Source: Pseudomonas parafulva NBRC 16636 = DSM 17004 (GTDB taxonomy: Bacteria > Pseudomonadota > Gammaproteobacteria > Pseudomonadales > Pseudomonadaceae). From it: DNA of 64,000 nt. The position numbers and the translations under genes were made by a program. The DNA lies in NCBI RefSeq assembly GCF_000730645.1, contig NZ_BBIU01000020.1, forward strand, positions 1 to 64,000, read 5' to 3'. Within the stretch, counting starts at the first letter, position 1. Each line of letters starts with the position of its first letter. The notes beneath the pieces were generated by a model. The model ran no database searches, was not told the DNA's origin, and was given only the letters and a program-made list of their open reading frames with translations. Positions 36,169 to 44,507 of this stretch are shown in pieces.

Positions 36169-36648
36169 ATGCCTGCACCCCTGGACCGCATCGACCGCGC
36201 CCTGCTCGCCGCCTTGCAGAACAATGCCCGCCTGACGGTCGCTGAACTCGCCGACCTGGTATCGCTGACTACCTCGCCCTGCTGGCGCAGGGTCAAGCTG
36301 CTGGAGGAGAACGGCTATATCACCGGCTACCAGGCCATGCTTTCACCCAAGTCGCTAGGGTTCGGGGTAACCGCCTTCGTCAGCATCATGATGGATTCCC
36401 ACACCAAGCCCATGGCGCTGGCGTTCGAGCAGCGGCTGATGGAGATACCCGAGATTGTCGCCTGCCATCACATTTCCGGGCGGTACGATTTTTTGCTGGA
36501 AATCGTGGCCAGCGACCTGGAGTCCTTCGGCGAATTTGCCCGTGAGGTGCTGCAGCGCCTGCCGGGGGTGAAGGAGATCTATTCGAGTTTTTCCTACAAG
36601 GCGGTGAAGGAGCGGCGAATGGTCCCCGTCGCGGAAAAACACATTTGA
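36169..36648 (+). CDS. mdeR: Lrp/AsnC family regulator MdeR
   Basis: A 159-residue Lrp-type regulator. The N-terminal winged helix-turn-helix (LDRIDRALLAALQNNARLTVAELADLV) is followed by a RAM effector domain (about 70-150) with VACHHISGRYDFLLEIVA. GAGGG lies six bases before the start. Its divergence from mdeA with a 126-nt shared control region is the known mdeR-mdeA layout, so activation of mdeA in response to methionine is the natural inference. Confidence 0.9.
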   Translation: MPAPLDRIDRALLAALQNNARLTVAELADLVSLTTSPCWRRVKLLEENGYITGYQAMLSPKSLGFGVTAFVSIMMDSHTKPMALAFEQRLMEIPEIVACHHISGRYDFLLEIVASDLESFGEFAREVLQRLPGVKEIYSSFSYKAVKERRMVPVAEKHI

Positions 36649-36681
36649 ACAACACCGGCCGTGGTGCATGCAAGCGCCGTT

Positions 36682-37632
36682 TCAGTCCAAAGACACTTTC
36701 GTGCCCCGGTTCAATAAAGTGCACGGCGCCACACCAAATGCCTTGCGAAACGCGTGGCTGTAATGGGAAAAATCGCTGAAGCCATAATCCAGCGCCGCCT
36801 GGGAAATGCTCTTGACTCGGCCGCGCTCCAACGCAGTGCGGCTGGCATCCAGGCGCTCTTTCCAGATGGCCGCCGCCGGGGTTTTCTGGTGGCGGGCGAA
36901 GGCCCGGGTAACGGTGCGCGTCGACACATGATGCACCTGCGCCAGGCGTTCCAGGTTGAGGTCGGGGTCGGCCAGGTGCTGGCGGATGTAGTGCATGACC
37001 CGGCCATGCAGGTCAAGTTCGTGCTGAGTGACGGTCAGGTCCTGCCACTCAAGGCTCAATACCAGCAGATCGAGCAAGGTGTCGGCGTAGCGCTCGCTGA
37101 GCACGTCGCTGCCAACCGTACCGTGGCTGGCTGCCTGCTGAATCATTGCCCGCAATGGCAATACGCCCGGCCGCCGCTGATCCAGCAGCATGCCGGTGCG
37201 TTGCTCGATGGCCGGTACACGGGTAGCCAGCCACGCCCGGGGGATACGCAGCAGGTGGTTTTCGGTACCACCCAGGCTGAAACGGAAACACTGGTCTGCG
37301 TCGTAAAGAAACACGTCCTCGGCAGAAAACGCAGCCTGTCGCCCACCTTGCTCGAATTGCCCGAAGCCTTTTGGGGTGAATGCCAGCCACAGGTCGTCAT
37401 TCGGATCGCTGCGCACGTGACCCGGTTTGCGCGCCCAGTGATGCAGGGGTGAGGACAGGGTATAGAGCTCGAGCGCACCGATGCCCTTCACCGCCAGCAT
37501 GCCTTCGAAATCGCTCTGCGACGCGGGTTGGCTGTCGGCCTTGAGGCAGTGCTGGCAGACCACATCCTTCCAGTAATCGAAACGACGTGGCGCTTCCACT
37601 GCGACGGTCGAGTAGTGGCTGGGCACAGGCAT
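36682..37632 (-). CDS. AraC family regulator, probably of the aldoxime/nitrile operon
   Basis: A 316-residue activator with an AraC-binding-like N-terminal domain (about 1-190) and a C-terminal AraC helix-turn-helix pair (LNLERLAQVHHVSTRTVTRAFARH and ISQAALDYGFSDFSHYSHAFRKAFG). It is divergent from the aldoxime dehydratase gene with 356 nt between them. In P. chlororaphis B23 an AraC-type protein (OxdR) activates the aldoxime dehydratase gene, and I infer the same role here. The inducer is not known. Confidence 0.82.
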   Translation of the reverse strand: MPVPSHYSTVAVEAPRRFDYWKDVVCQHCLKADSQPASQSDFEGMLAVKGIGALELYTLSSPLHHWARKPGHVRSDPNDDLWLAFTPKGFGQFEQGGRQAAFSAEDVFLYDADQCFRFSLGGTENHLLRIPRAWLATRVPAIEQRTGMLLDQRRPGVLPLRAMIQQAASHGTVGSDVLSERYADTLLDLLVLSLEWQDLTVTQHELDLHGRVMHYIRQHLADPDLNLERLAQVHHVSTRTVTRAFARHQKTPAAAIWKERLDASRTALERGRVKSISQAALDYGFSDFSHYSHAFRKAFGVAPCTLLNRGTKVSLD

Positions 37633-37988
37633 GGCACTTACCTCACAAGGCGGACTGCGTCATGAATCGGGAGAGTCGCGGGCAACTCGCCAACCGATTT
37701 TTCAGCAAGTTCCACGCCAGCCCGGTAACCGCCGCCCCACGCTGCCGGGGCAGCAGCACGCCCCAGTAAGTGCCTCCCAATGGCGCACGTGGCGCGCGCC
37801 CGGCACCACCCTCGAACACGCCTGCCTCCGTGGCGTGAACCTGTCCTTTCCAGCCAATCGGTTGTCACGCCGAACAAAGCGGATGGGCCTTGCGCTGCAT
37901 AACGTTTAGGCAACACCGGCCATTTCCCCGGTGCCCTCCAAGGCCACTGCGTGCGGCCTGATGAACATCAAGAAGAAAGGAGCAGCCT
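37633..37988. other. Divergent control region between the AraC-type regulator and aldoxime dehydratase genes
   Basis: No gene is supported here. The stretch should contain the promoter of the aldoxime/nitrile operon and the regulator binding sites. I could not pick a convincing -35/-10 pair or a GG-N10-GC sigma54 element. A good ribosome site (AGGAG, six bases before the ATG at 37989) ends the region. Confidence 0.5.
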
Positions 37989-39074
37989 ATGGAATCCGCG
38001 ATCGACAAGCACCTCAAGTGCCCAAGAAGCCTGTCCCGCCGTGTGCCCGACGACTACCAACCGCCCTTCCCCATGTGGGTGGCCCGCGCCGGCGAGCACA
38101 TGCAGCAGGTGGTGATGGCTTACCTGGGCGTGCAGTACCAGGGCCAGCAACACCAGCCCGCCGCGCTGCAGGCCATGGGCCAGATCGTGGCGAGCTTCAG
38201 CCTGGCCGATGGCCCGCTGAACCATGACCTGACCCACCACACCGACAACAGTGGCTACGACAACCTGATGGTGGTCGGCTACTGGAAAGACCCGGCCGCC
38301 TATGGCCGCTGGCTGAACTCACCGGAAGTGGCCCAGTGGTGGGCAGCCGAAGCGCGGCTGCAGGATGGGCTCGGATATTTCCGCGAGATCATCGCCCCAC
38401 GGGCAGAACAGTTCGAAACGCTGTATGCCTTCCAGGACCGGCTGCCGGGTGTAGGCGCTGTAATGGACAGCACCAGCGGCGAGATCGAGGAACATGGCTA
38501 CTGGGGCTCCATGCGCGACCGTTTCCCGGTGTCACAGACCGACTGGATGCTGCCCGACGGCGAATTGCGCATCGTCAGTGGTGACCCTGCCAAAGGCGGC
38601 CGGGTGGTGGTGCGCGGCCATGACAACATTGCGTTGATTCGTTCCGGGCAGGACTGGGTGGAGGCCGAGGCCGAGGAACGCTCGCTGTACCTTGACGAGA
38701 TCCTTCCCACCCTGCAGGCAGGCATGGATTTCTTGCGTGACCAGGGGGCGCCACTGGGCTGCTACAGCAACCGCTTCGTACGCAATATCGACCTGCAGGG
38801 CAACCTGCTCGACTCAAGCTACAACATCGGCCACTGGCGGTCGGTTGAAAAGCTCGAGCGCTGGGCCGAGTCGCACCCTACCCACCTGCGCATCTTCGTC
38901 ACCTTCTTCCGCGTGGCAAGCGGCCTGGAAAAACTGCGCTTGTACCATGAGGTGTCCGTGAGCGATGGCCGCCAGCAGCTGTTCGAGTACATCAACTGCC
39001 ACCCCCATACCGGCATGATGCGCGATGCGCTACCCGCCGCTACCGGCTGCCCGCACCAGGCGCACGCATCATGA
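37989..39074 (+). CDS. oxdA: Haem-containing aliphatic aldoxime dehydratase
   Basis: Dehydrates aldoximes (R-CH=N-OH) to nitriles using ferrous haem. The 361-residue protein keeps the known catalytic set at the same numbering as the characterised enzymes OxdA and OxdRE: His299 (proximal haem ligand, in ESHPTH), His320 (in RLYHEVS), Arg178 and Ser219. The C-terminal FEYINCHPHTGM is also a family hallmark. It is the first gene of the nitrile operon and the next frame begins at its stop. Confidence 0.95.
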   Translation: MESAIDKHLKCPRSLSRRVPDDYQPPFPMWVARAGEHMQQVVMAYLGVQYQGQQHQPAALQAMGQIVASFSLADGPLNHDLTHHTDNSGYDNLMVVGYWKDPAAYGRWLNSPEVAQWWAAEARLQDGLGYFREIIAPRAEQFETLYAFQDRLPGVGAVMDSTSGEIEEHGYWGSMRDRFPVSQTDWMLPDGELRIVSGDPAKGGRVVVRGHDNIALIRSGQDWVEAEAEERSLYLDEILPTLQAGMDFLRDQGAPLGCYSNRFVRNIDLQGNLLDSSYNIGHWRSVEKLERWAESHPTHLRIFVTFFRVASGLEKLRLYHEVSVSDGRQQLFEYINCHPHTGMMRDALPAATGCPHQAHAS

Positions 39075-39085
39075 GGGCGCACGGC

Positions 39086-39952
39086 ATGAACAAGTTGCGC
39101 CTGCTTACCCTAAGCGCGTTGCTGCCAGCCGCCGCAGCCCAGGCCGTGGAAGTGGCACCCGGGGACTACGAACAGTACCCGGTGGGCGCCACCATCGGTG
39201 CGCTGTACTACCAGCACTCCACCACCAACGCGGCCTACGCCCAGGGCCACAAGATAAGCTCGGACTTCAAGCTCAGGTCGGAGGTGGGCATTCTGCGCTT
39301 GCTGCACGTCATCGCCCTGAGTGACACGGTGACCGTCGACCCACAGTTCCTGCTGCCCTTCGGCCATGTGTCCAGCAGCGGCGATGCGTCGCCTCTGGGC
39401 AATGCCGACGGTATCGGCGACTTGATCCTGGCTGCGCCGTTCAAGCTACGGCTCAACGAAGCCCGGGACACCCTCAGCCTGACCCCGTACCTGTTCGTGC
39501 CCACGGGCAACTACGACCGCGATGACCCGCTGAACATCGGCGAAAACCGGTGGAAGTTCGAACTGCAGGGCGCCTACATCAAGCACTTCGACGCCCACTG
39601 GGCGGTGGACCTGGTCGGTGGCGCCACCTGGTATGGCGACAACGACGATTACGGGCCAGCTGGCCAGAAACTGGAGCAGGACGTGTCCTACGCTGCACAG
39701 ATCATGGCCCGCTACATGCCGGACACGGCCACCACCTTTGCCGTTGGCGTCGGCCGCACCTGGGGCGGCGAAACCGAGGTCGCGCGGGTGGACCAGGACA
39801 ACCGCCTAGGCACTACCAACCTGCGCCTGACCGCCACCCGTTTCGTCACTGCGCAGGACCAGCTGCAGCTGCAACTGGGGCGCGACCTGTCGGTGGACAA
39901 CGGGCCCAAGGAGAACCTGCGCATCAACCTGCGCTATGCACACATCTTCTGA
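39086..39952 (+). CDS. Outer-membrane transporter-like protein (MetA-pathway/SphA-like)
   Basis: A 288-residue protein from the ATG at 39086 (MNKLRLLTLSALLPAAAAQAVEV), with a clear cleavable signal peptide. An upstream ATG at 39071 lacks a ribosome site. Alternating hydrophobic/polar strands, many Tyr/Trp/Asp residues and a terminal aromatic (LRYAHIF) indicate an outer-membrane beta-barrel of the 'transporter, MetA-pathway of phenol degradation' family. Its place between aldoxime dehydratase and amidase suggests uptake of the hydrophobic substrate, which is inference. Confidence 0.78.
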   Translation: MNKLRLLTLSALLPAAAAQAVEVAPGDYEQYPVGATIGALYYQHSTTNAAYAQGHKISSDFKLRSEVGILRLLHVIALSDTVTVDPQFLLPFGHVSSSGDASPLGNADGIGDLILAAPFKLRLNEARDTLSLTPYLFVPTGNYDRDDPLNIGENRWKFELQGAYIKHFDAHWAVDLVGGATWYGDNDDYGPAGQKLEQDVSYAAQIMARYMPDTATTFAVGVGRTWGGETEVARVDQDNRLGTTNLRLTATRFVTAQDQLQLQLGRDLSVDNGPKENLRINLRYAHIF

Positions 39953-39999
39953 GGCAGCGTACCCCGCATTCATCACCCAATACCTGAAAGGATTGCCCC

Positions 40000-41514
40000 A
40001 TGGCCATCGTCCGCCCCACCGCAACACAGATACAAGACCTCGCCCAACGTCTGCACATGCAACTGAGCCCCGAACAGGCCACGGAGTACCTGGCACTGAT
40101 GCAAGGCAGCTTCGATGCCTATGACCTGATCGACGAGTTGCCCGACTACACCCCGGTCACAGCTGGCAAGCCGCGCACCAGCCATCGCCCGACCGACGCC
40201 GAAAACCCGCTGAATGCCTGGTACCAGCGCACCGAAATCAGTGGTGCTAGCGATGGCAAGCTGGCCGGGCGCAGTGTGGCCCTGAAGGACAACATCGCCC
40301 TGGCCGGTGTGCCGATGATGAACGGCGCCGCCCCCCTGGAAGGGTTCGTGCCGGGGTTCGACGCCACCGTGGTGACACGCCTGCTGGAGGCCGGGGCCAC
40401 CATCGTCGGCAAGGCGACCTGCGAGCACTACTGCATCTCCGGCGGCAGCCACACGTCCGACCCTGCCCCGGTCCACAACCCGCACCGTCACGGTTACGCG
40501 TCCGGGGGCTCGTCCTCGGGCAGTGCGGCGCTGGTCGCCGCTGGCCAGGTGGACATGGCCATTGGCGGTGACCAGGGCGGCTCCATTCGCATCCCGTCGG
40601 CCTTCTGCGGTACCTACGGCATGAAGCCCACCCACGGCCTGGTGCCCTACACCGGCATCATGGCCATCGAGGCGACCATCGACCACGCTGGCCCCATCAC
40701 CGCCAACGTGCGCGACAACGCGCTGATGCTGGAGGTGCTGGCCGGTGCCGACGGCCTGGACCCGCGCCAGGCCGCGCCGCAGGTGGACCACTACACCCAG
40801 TATCTGGACCGCGGCGTCAGCGGCCTGCGCATCGGCGTCCTCCAGGAAGGCTTCGAGCTGGACAACCTGGACCCACGGGTACGCGACACCGTGCACGCCG
40901 CCATCGAACGCCTGAGCGCACTGGGCGCGGTGGTGGAACCGGTATCCGTCGCCGAGCATCGGCTGGCCGGCGCGCTGTGGCACCCCATCGGTTGCGAGGG
41001 CCTGACCCACCAGCTGATGCACGCAAACGGCGCCGGGTTCAACTGGAAGGGCTTGTACGACGTGGCGCTGCTGGACAAACAGGCCGGCTGGCGCAACCAG
41101 GCTGATGTGCTGTCGCCCTCACTGAAGCTGTGCATGCTGGTGGGCCAGTACGGCCTGGAGCGGTACCACGGGCGCTACTACGCCAAGGCCCAGAACATTG
41201 CCCGCCTGGCCCGCGCAGGGTATGACCAGGCGCTGCAGCGCTACGACCTGCTGGTGCTGCCAACCGTGCCGATCATCGCCCAACCCCACCCGCCGGCAGG
41301 CTGTTCGATCAGCGAATACGTAGCCCGGGCGCTGGAGATGATCGGCAACACCAGCGCCCAGGACATCACCGGCCACCCGGCCATGTCCATCCCGTGCGGG
41401 AACGTGGACGGCCTGCCGGTGGGCCTGATGCTGGTGGGCAAGCACTACGCCGAGGGCCTGCTGTACCAGGCCGCCAGCGCCTTCGAAGCCAGCGTCGACT
41501 GGCGAACCCTTTGA
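40000..41514 (+). CDS. Amidase of the nitrile hydratase-linked signature family
   Basis: Hydrolyses the amide made by nitrile hydratase to acid and ammonia. The 504-residue amidase-signature protein has the Ser-cisSer-Lys triad at the same numbers as Rhodococcus amidase: Lys96 (VALKDNIA), Ser171 ([11 protein letters not shown]) and Ser195 ([12 protein letters not shown]). The N-terminal helical extension of about 75 residues is typical of this group. It follows the transporter-like gene by 47 nt and precedes nitrile hydratase alpha by 29 nt. Confidence 0.95.
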   Translation: MAIVRPTATQIQDLAQRLHMQLSPEQATEYLALMQGSFDAYDLIDELPDYTPVTAGKPRTSHRPTDAENPLNAWYQRTEISGASDGKLAGRSVALKDNIALAGVPMMNGAAPLEGFVPGFDATVVTRLLEAGATIVGKATCEHYCISGGSHTSDPAPVHNPHRHGYASGGSSSGSAALVAAGQVDMAIGGDQGGSIRIPSAFCGTYGMKPTHGLVPYTGIMAIEATIDHAGPITANVRDNALMLEVLAGADGLDPRQAAPQVDHYTQYLDRGVSGLRIGVLQEGFELDNLDPRVRDTVHAAIERLSALGAVVEPVSVAEHRLAGALWHPIGCEGLTHQLMHANGAGFNWKGLYDVALLDKQAGWRNQADVLSPSLKLCMLVGQYGLERYHGRYYAKAQNIARLARAGYDQALQRYDLLVLPTVPIIAQPHPPAGCSISEYVARALEMIGNTSAQDITGHPAMSIPCGNVDGLPVGLMLVGKHYAEGLLYQAASAFEASVDWRTL

Positions 41515-41543
41515 CCGCAATGCCTGATCAGGAGCCCACCATC

Positions 41544-42143
41544 ATGAGCACATCAGTGCCAACCACCGACACCTCGACCCCGGGCCAGCGTGCCCGGGCG
41601 CTGCTGAAAGTGATGCAGGACAAGGGCATGGTGCCCGACGGCTACATCGAACAGCTCACCGACCTGATGGAGAACCAGTGGGACCCGGCCAACGGCGCGC
41701 GGGTGGTCGCCCGTGCCTGGGTCGATGAAGATTACCGCCGCCTGTTGCTGGAAGACGGCACCGCCGCCTGCGCCGAGTACGGCTACACCGGCCCCCAGGG
41801 CGAGTACATCGTGGCCCTGGAAGACACCCCCACGGTCAAGAACGTGATCGTCTGCAGCCTCTGCTCGTGCACCAACTGGCCGGTGCTCGGCCTGCCACCT
41901 GAGTGGTACAAGAGCTTCGAATTCCGCGCCCGCCTGGTGCGCGAAGGCCGCACGGTATTGCGCGAACTCGGCACCGAGCTGCCGCCCGACATGCAGGTCT
42001 GTGTGTGGGACACCAGTGCCGAGAGCCGCTACCTGGTACTGCCCCAACGCCCGGCCGGCAGCGAGCACCTGGATGAAGAGGCGCTGCGCCGCCTGGTCAC
42101 CAAGGATGTGCTGATCGGCGTCGCCCTGCCCGTGGTGCGCTAG
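41544..42143 (+). CDS. nhpA: Nitrile hydratase alpha subunit, Fe type
   Basis: The metal-bearing subunit that hydrates nitriles to amides. The start MSTSVPTTDT at 41544 has AGGAG nine bases upstream and gives 199 residues. The metal site C104-S-L-C107-S-C109 has Ser at its second position, which marks the non-corrin iron enzymes (cobalt enzymes have Thr). Cys107 and Cys109 correspond to the cysteines oxidised to sulfinic and sulfenic acid. A reading from further upstream is a shadow of the amidase. Confidence 0.95.
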   Translation: MSTSVPTTDTSTPGQRARALLKVMQDKGMVPDGYIEQLTDLMENQWDPANGARVVARAWVDEDYRRLLLEDGTAACAEYGYTGPQGEYIVALEDTPTVKNVIVCSLCSCTNWPVLGLPPEWYKSFEFRARLVREGRTVLRELGTELPPDMQVCVWDTSAESRYLVLPQRPAGSEHLDEEALRRLVTKDVLIGVALPVVR

Positions 42144-42179
42144 GCGCACCTTTTCCCCATTCCACACAGGTAAAGCGCA

Positions 42180-42827
42180 ATGGACGGATTTCACGATCTC
42201 GGCGGTTTTCAGGGCTTCGGCAAGGTCGCCCACCGCATCGACACCCTCAGCTACAAACCGGTCTTCAAGGAAGACTGGGAGCACCTGGCGTACAGCCTGA
42301 TGTTCGTGGCCAGTGACCACCTGGGCCTGTTCAGCATCGACGAGGCCCGCCATGCCGTGGAGCGCCTGGATGTGCGCCAGCATGTGGGCACCACCTATTA
42401 CGAACGCTATGTCATCGCCACCGCCTCGCTGCTGGTGGAGGCGCAGGCCATCACCCAGGAGGCGCTGGACGAAGCCCTGGGCTCACCGTTCAAGTTGGCC
42501 AACCCGCCCCACAGCAAGGGGCGGGCGGCCATCACCGACCGCCCGCCGTTCGAGGTGGGCCAGCGGGTACGGGTACGTGACGAGCGCTTCGCCGGCCACG
42601 TGCGTTGCCCCGCCTACGTGCGGGGCAAGGAAGGCGTGGTGCTGCACCGCACCCGCGAACGCTGGCCGTTCCCCGACAGCATCGGCCACGGTGACCGCTC
42701 GGCGGCGCTGCAACCCACCTACCACGTGCAGTTCGAGGTGCGGGACCTGTGGGGCGAGGCGGCAGACGACGGGCGTGTGGTGGTCGACCTGTTTGAGAGC
42801 TACCTGGACCCGGTGCAGCCGGCATGA
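42180..42827 (+). CDS. nhpB: Nitrile hydratase beta subunit
   Basis: The 215-residue partner of the alpha subunit. It starts [16 protein letters not shown], a hallmark of the family. The Arg residues that hydrogen-bond to the oxidised cysteines are present in [10 protein letters not shown] and in [13 protein letters not shown]. The C-terminal beta-barrel ends [20 protein letters not shown]. Its last 4 nt overlap the activator gene. Confidence 0.95.
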   Translation: MDGFHDLGGFQGFGKVAHRIDTLSYKPVFKEDWEHLAYSLMFVASDHLGLFSIDEARHAVERLDVRQHVGTTYYERYVIATASLLVEAQAITQEALDEALGSPFKLANPPHSKGRAAITDRPPFEVGQRVRVRDERFAGHVRCPAYVRGKEGVVLHRTRERWPFPDSIGHGDRSAALQPTYHVQFEVRDLWGEAADDGRVVVDLFESYLDPVQPA

Positions 42828-44032
42828 GCCGTGCAGCCGACAACCCCCTTCGGCTGCCCGTGACCGTACTGTCGGGTTTTCTCGGCGCAGGCAAGACCAC
42901 CCTGCTCAATCACATCCTGCATAACCGCCAGGGGTTGCGGGTGGCGGTCATCGTCAACGACATGAGCGAGGTGAATATAGACGCCGAGAACGTTGGGCGT
43001 AACGTCACCCTGGAGCGTGGCAGCGACCGGCTGGTGGAGATGACCAACGGCTGTATCTGCTGCACCCTGCGCGCCGACCTGCTGGAGCAGGTAAGCGCGC
43101 TGGCCAGGGCCGGCTGCTATGACTACCTGCTGATCGAATCCACGGGGATCTCCGAGCCCATGCCGGTGGCCGAAACCTTCGCCTTTCTCGACCGTGACGG
43201 GTTCAGCCTGAGTGAGTTGGCGCGCCTGGACACGCTGGCCACGGTGGTCGACGCCAGCAGCTTCGAAGGTTTGTTGGGTGCCGCTGCCCCGGCCGGGGGT
43301 GAGCCCGGGCAGCGGCCGTTGGGCGACCTGCTGGTCGAACAGGTGGAGTATGCCGACGTCATTCTGGTGAACAAGCTCGACCTGCTGGAACCCCAGCGCT
43401 ACCCGGCGCTGGAGGCCCTGCTGCGCCAGTTGAACCCGCGTGCGCGCATCGTGCCGATGGTGCGCGGCGAAACGGACCTGGCCAACGTGCTGGGTACGCA
43501 CCTGTTCGACCTGCCGAGCCTGGCGCAGTCGCCGGGCTGGATGCAGCAGATGGACCGTGAGGCACAGCCGGAGCCGGAATCGGAAACCTACGGCATCACG
43601 TCATGGGTGTACCGTGAGCGCGCGCCCTTCCATCCGCAACGGCTGCGGGCGTTGTTCGAACAGCCGTGGGCACACGGGCACCTGCTGCGCTGCAAGGGCT
43701 ATTTCTGGTCGGCCAGCCGGTTTTTCGAAATCGGCATGCTGGCGTTGAGCGGCGGGCGGTTCGAGTGGGAATACAGCGGGCGCTGGTGGCGCTTCGTCGA
43801 GCAGGCACAGTGGCCGCTGGAAGCCTATCGGCGCCAGGCGATCATGAGTAAATGGGATGAGAACGTGGGCGATTGCCGGCAGGAAATCGTGTTCATCGGC
43901 CAGGGGCTGGACGTTGATGCGCTGAGGGTGGCGCTGGATGGATGCTTGCTGAGCGAGGAGGAGATCTTGGCGGGGCCGGAGAGCTGGGTACAGCTGGAAG
44001 ATCGCGAGCTGCGCTTTCGCGCAGAGCATTGA
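42824..44032 (+). CDS. nhpC: Nitrile hydratase activator, CobW/P47K GTPase (COG0523)
   Basis: A G3E-family GTPase of 402 residues needed for metal loading of Fe-type nitrile hydratase. The P-loop [15 protein letters not shown] is near residue 19, the metal-binding CxCC is in [12 protein letters not shown] near residue 67, and the base-recognition motif NKLDLLEP is near residue 184. A C-terminal CobW domain ([19 protein letters not shown]) is present. The ATGA overlap with nhpB supports coupling. In P. chlororaphis B23 the same order is nhpA-nhpB-nhpC. Confidence 0.93.
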   Translation: MSRAADNPLRLPVTVLSGFLGAGKTTLLNHILHNRQGLRVAVIVNDMSEVNIDAENVGRNVTLERGSDRLVEMTNGCICCTLRADLLEQVSALARAGCYDYLLIESTGISEPMPVAETFAFLDRDGFSLSELARLDTLATVVDASSFEGLLGAAAPAGGEPGQRPLGDLLVEQVEYADVILVNKLDLLEPQRYPALEALLRQLNPRARIVPMVRGETDLANVLGTHLFDLPSLAQSPGWMQQMDREAQPEPESETYGITSWVYRERAPFHPQRLRALFEQPWAHGHLLRCKGYFWSASRFFEIGMLALSGGRFEWEYSGRWWRFVEQAQWPLEAYRRQAIMSKWDENVGDCRQEIVFIGQGLDVDALRVALDGCLLSEEEILAGPESWVQLEDRELRFRAEH

Positions 44033-44055
44033 TTTCGCAAGCAAGCCCGCCCCCC

Positions 44056-44140
44056 TGTGGGAGCGGGTTCACCCGCGAAGCAGACAGCGCGGTGCAGGGC
44101 ACCGGCTTCGCCGGTGTTCGCGGGTAAACCCGCTCCCACA
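44056..44140. repeat. Paired REP element (BIME)
   Basis: Two inverted copies of the P. putida REP core (TGTGGGAGCGGGTTCACCCGCG at the left and its complement at the right) enclose a GGCACCGGCTTCGCCGGTG hairpin, starting 23 nt after the activator gene. It may act as a transcript end. Confidence 0.9.
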
Positions 44141-44235
44141 GTGATTGCGCCAGTTTTGAGATCTTGTGGAAGACAGTTGCTCCCACAGTGATTGCGCTAA
44201 CTTGTAGATTGTTGTGGAAGACAGTTGCTCCCACA
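44132..44235. repeat. 47/48-bp tandem repeat linked to REP
   Basis: Units begin with GCTCCCACAGTGATTGCGC at 44132 and 44179, and a truncated third at 44227. Each ends in GTGGAAGACAGTT. A related copy in the opposite orientation is at 56990-57045, so this is a dispersed family. Confidence 0.85.
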
Positions 44236-44507
44236 GGTCCCTGCTGGCTCAACGGTTATTTGCAGTTCTGCCAGAGCGAGCGCAGCCCGCCCCAGCCTAA
44301 CCGTCAAACGCCGTCAGATCGCACCACACCTGTGGGAGCGGGTTTACCCGCGAAGCAGACAGCGCGGTGGAGGGCACCGGCTGCGCCGGTGTTCGCGGCT
44401 GAAGCCGCTCCCACAGGTCCCTGCTGGCTCAACGGTTATTTGTAGTTCTGCCAGAGCGAGCGCAGCTCGCCCCAGCCTAACATTCAAACGCCGTCAGATC
44501 GCACCAC
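44228..44507. repeat. 100-bp direct repeat with 180-bp period over the cysNC 3' end
   Basis: 44228-44327 and 44408-44507 match over 100 bp with only a few differences (for example TTTGCAGTTC versus TTTGTAGTTC). The second copy includes the cysNC stop and last codons. The first is an outlying fossil copy. A second REP pair (44330-44416) lies between them. Confidence 0.92.
44330..44416. repeat. Paired REP element (BIME)
   Basis: A second inverted pair of REP cores (CTGTGGGAGCGGGTTTACCC at the left and GCCGCTCCCACAGG at the right) around a GGCACCGGCTGCGCCGGTG hairpin, nearly the same as 44056-44140. The whole interval 44033-44493 holds repeats and no gene. Confidence 0.88.

Noticed and set aside
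37638..37916. Frames of about 92 codons on both strands in the control region upstream of the aldoxime dehydratase gene
   Set aside because: Neither has a ribosome site or a recognisable motif, and the two overlap each other. The region is better read as regulatory.
44056..44416. CRISPR array suspected from repeated GTGGGAGCGG blocks
   Set aside because: Repeats are inverted REP pairs and nested duplications of unequal spacing, not uniform direct repeats with unique spacers.
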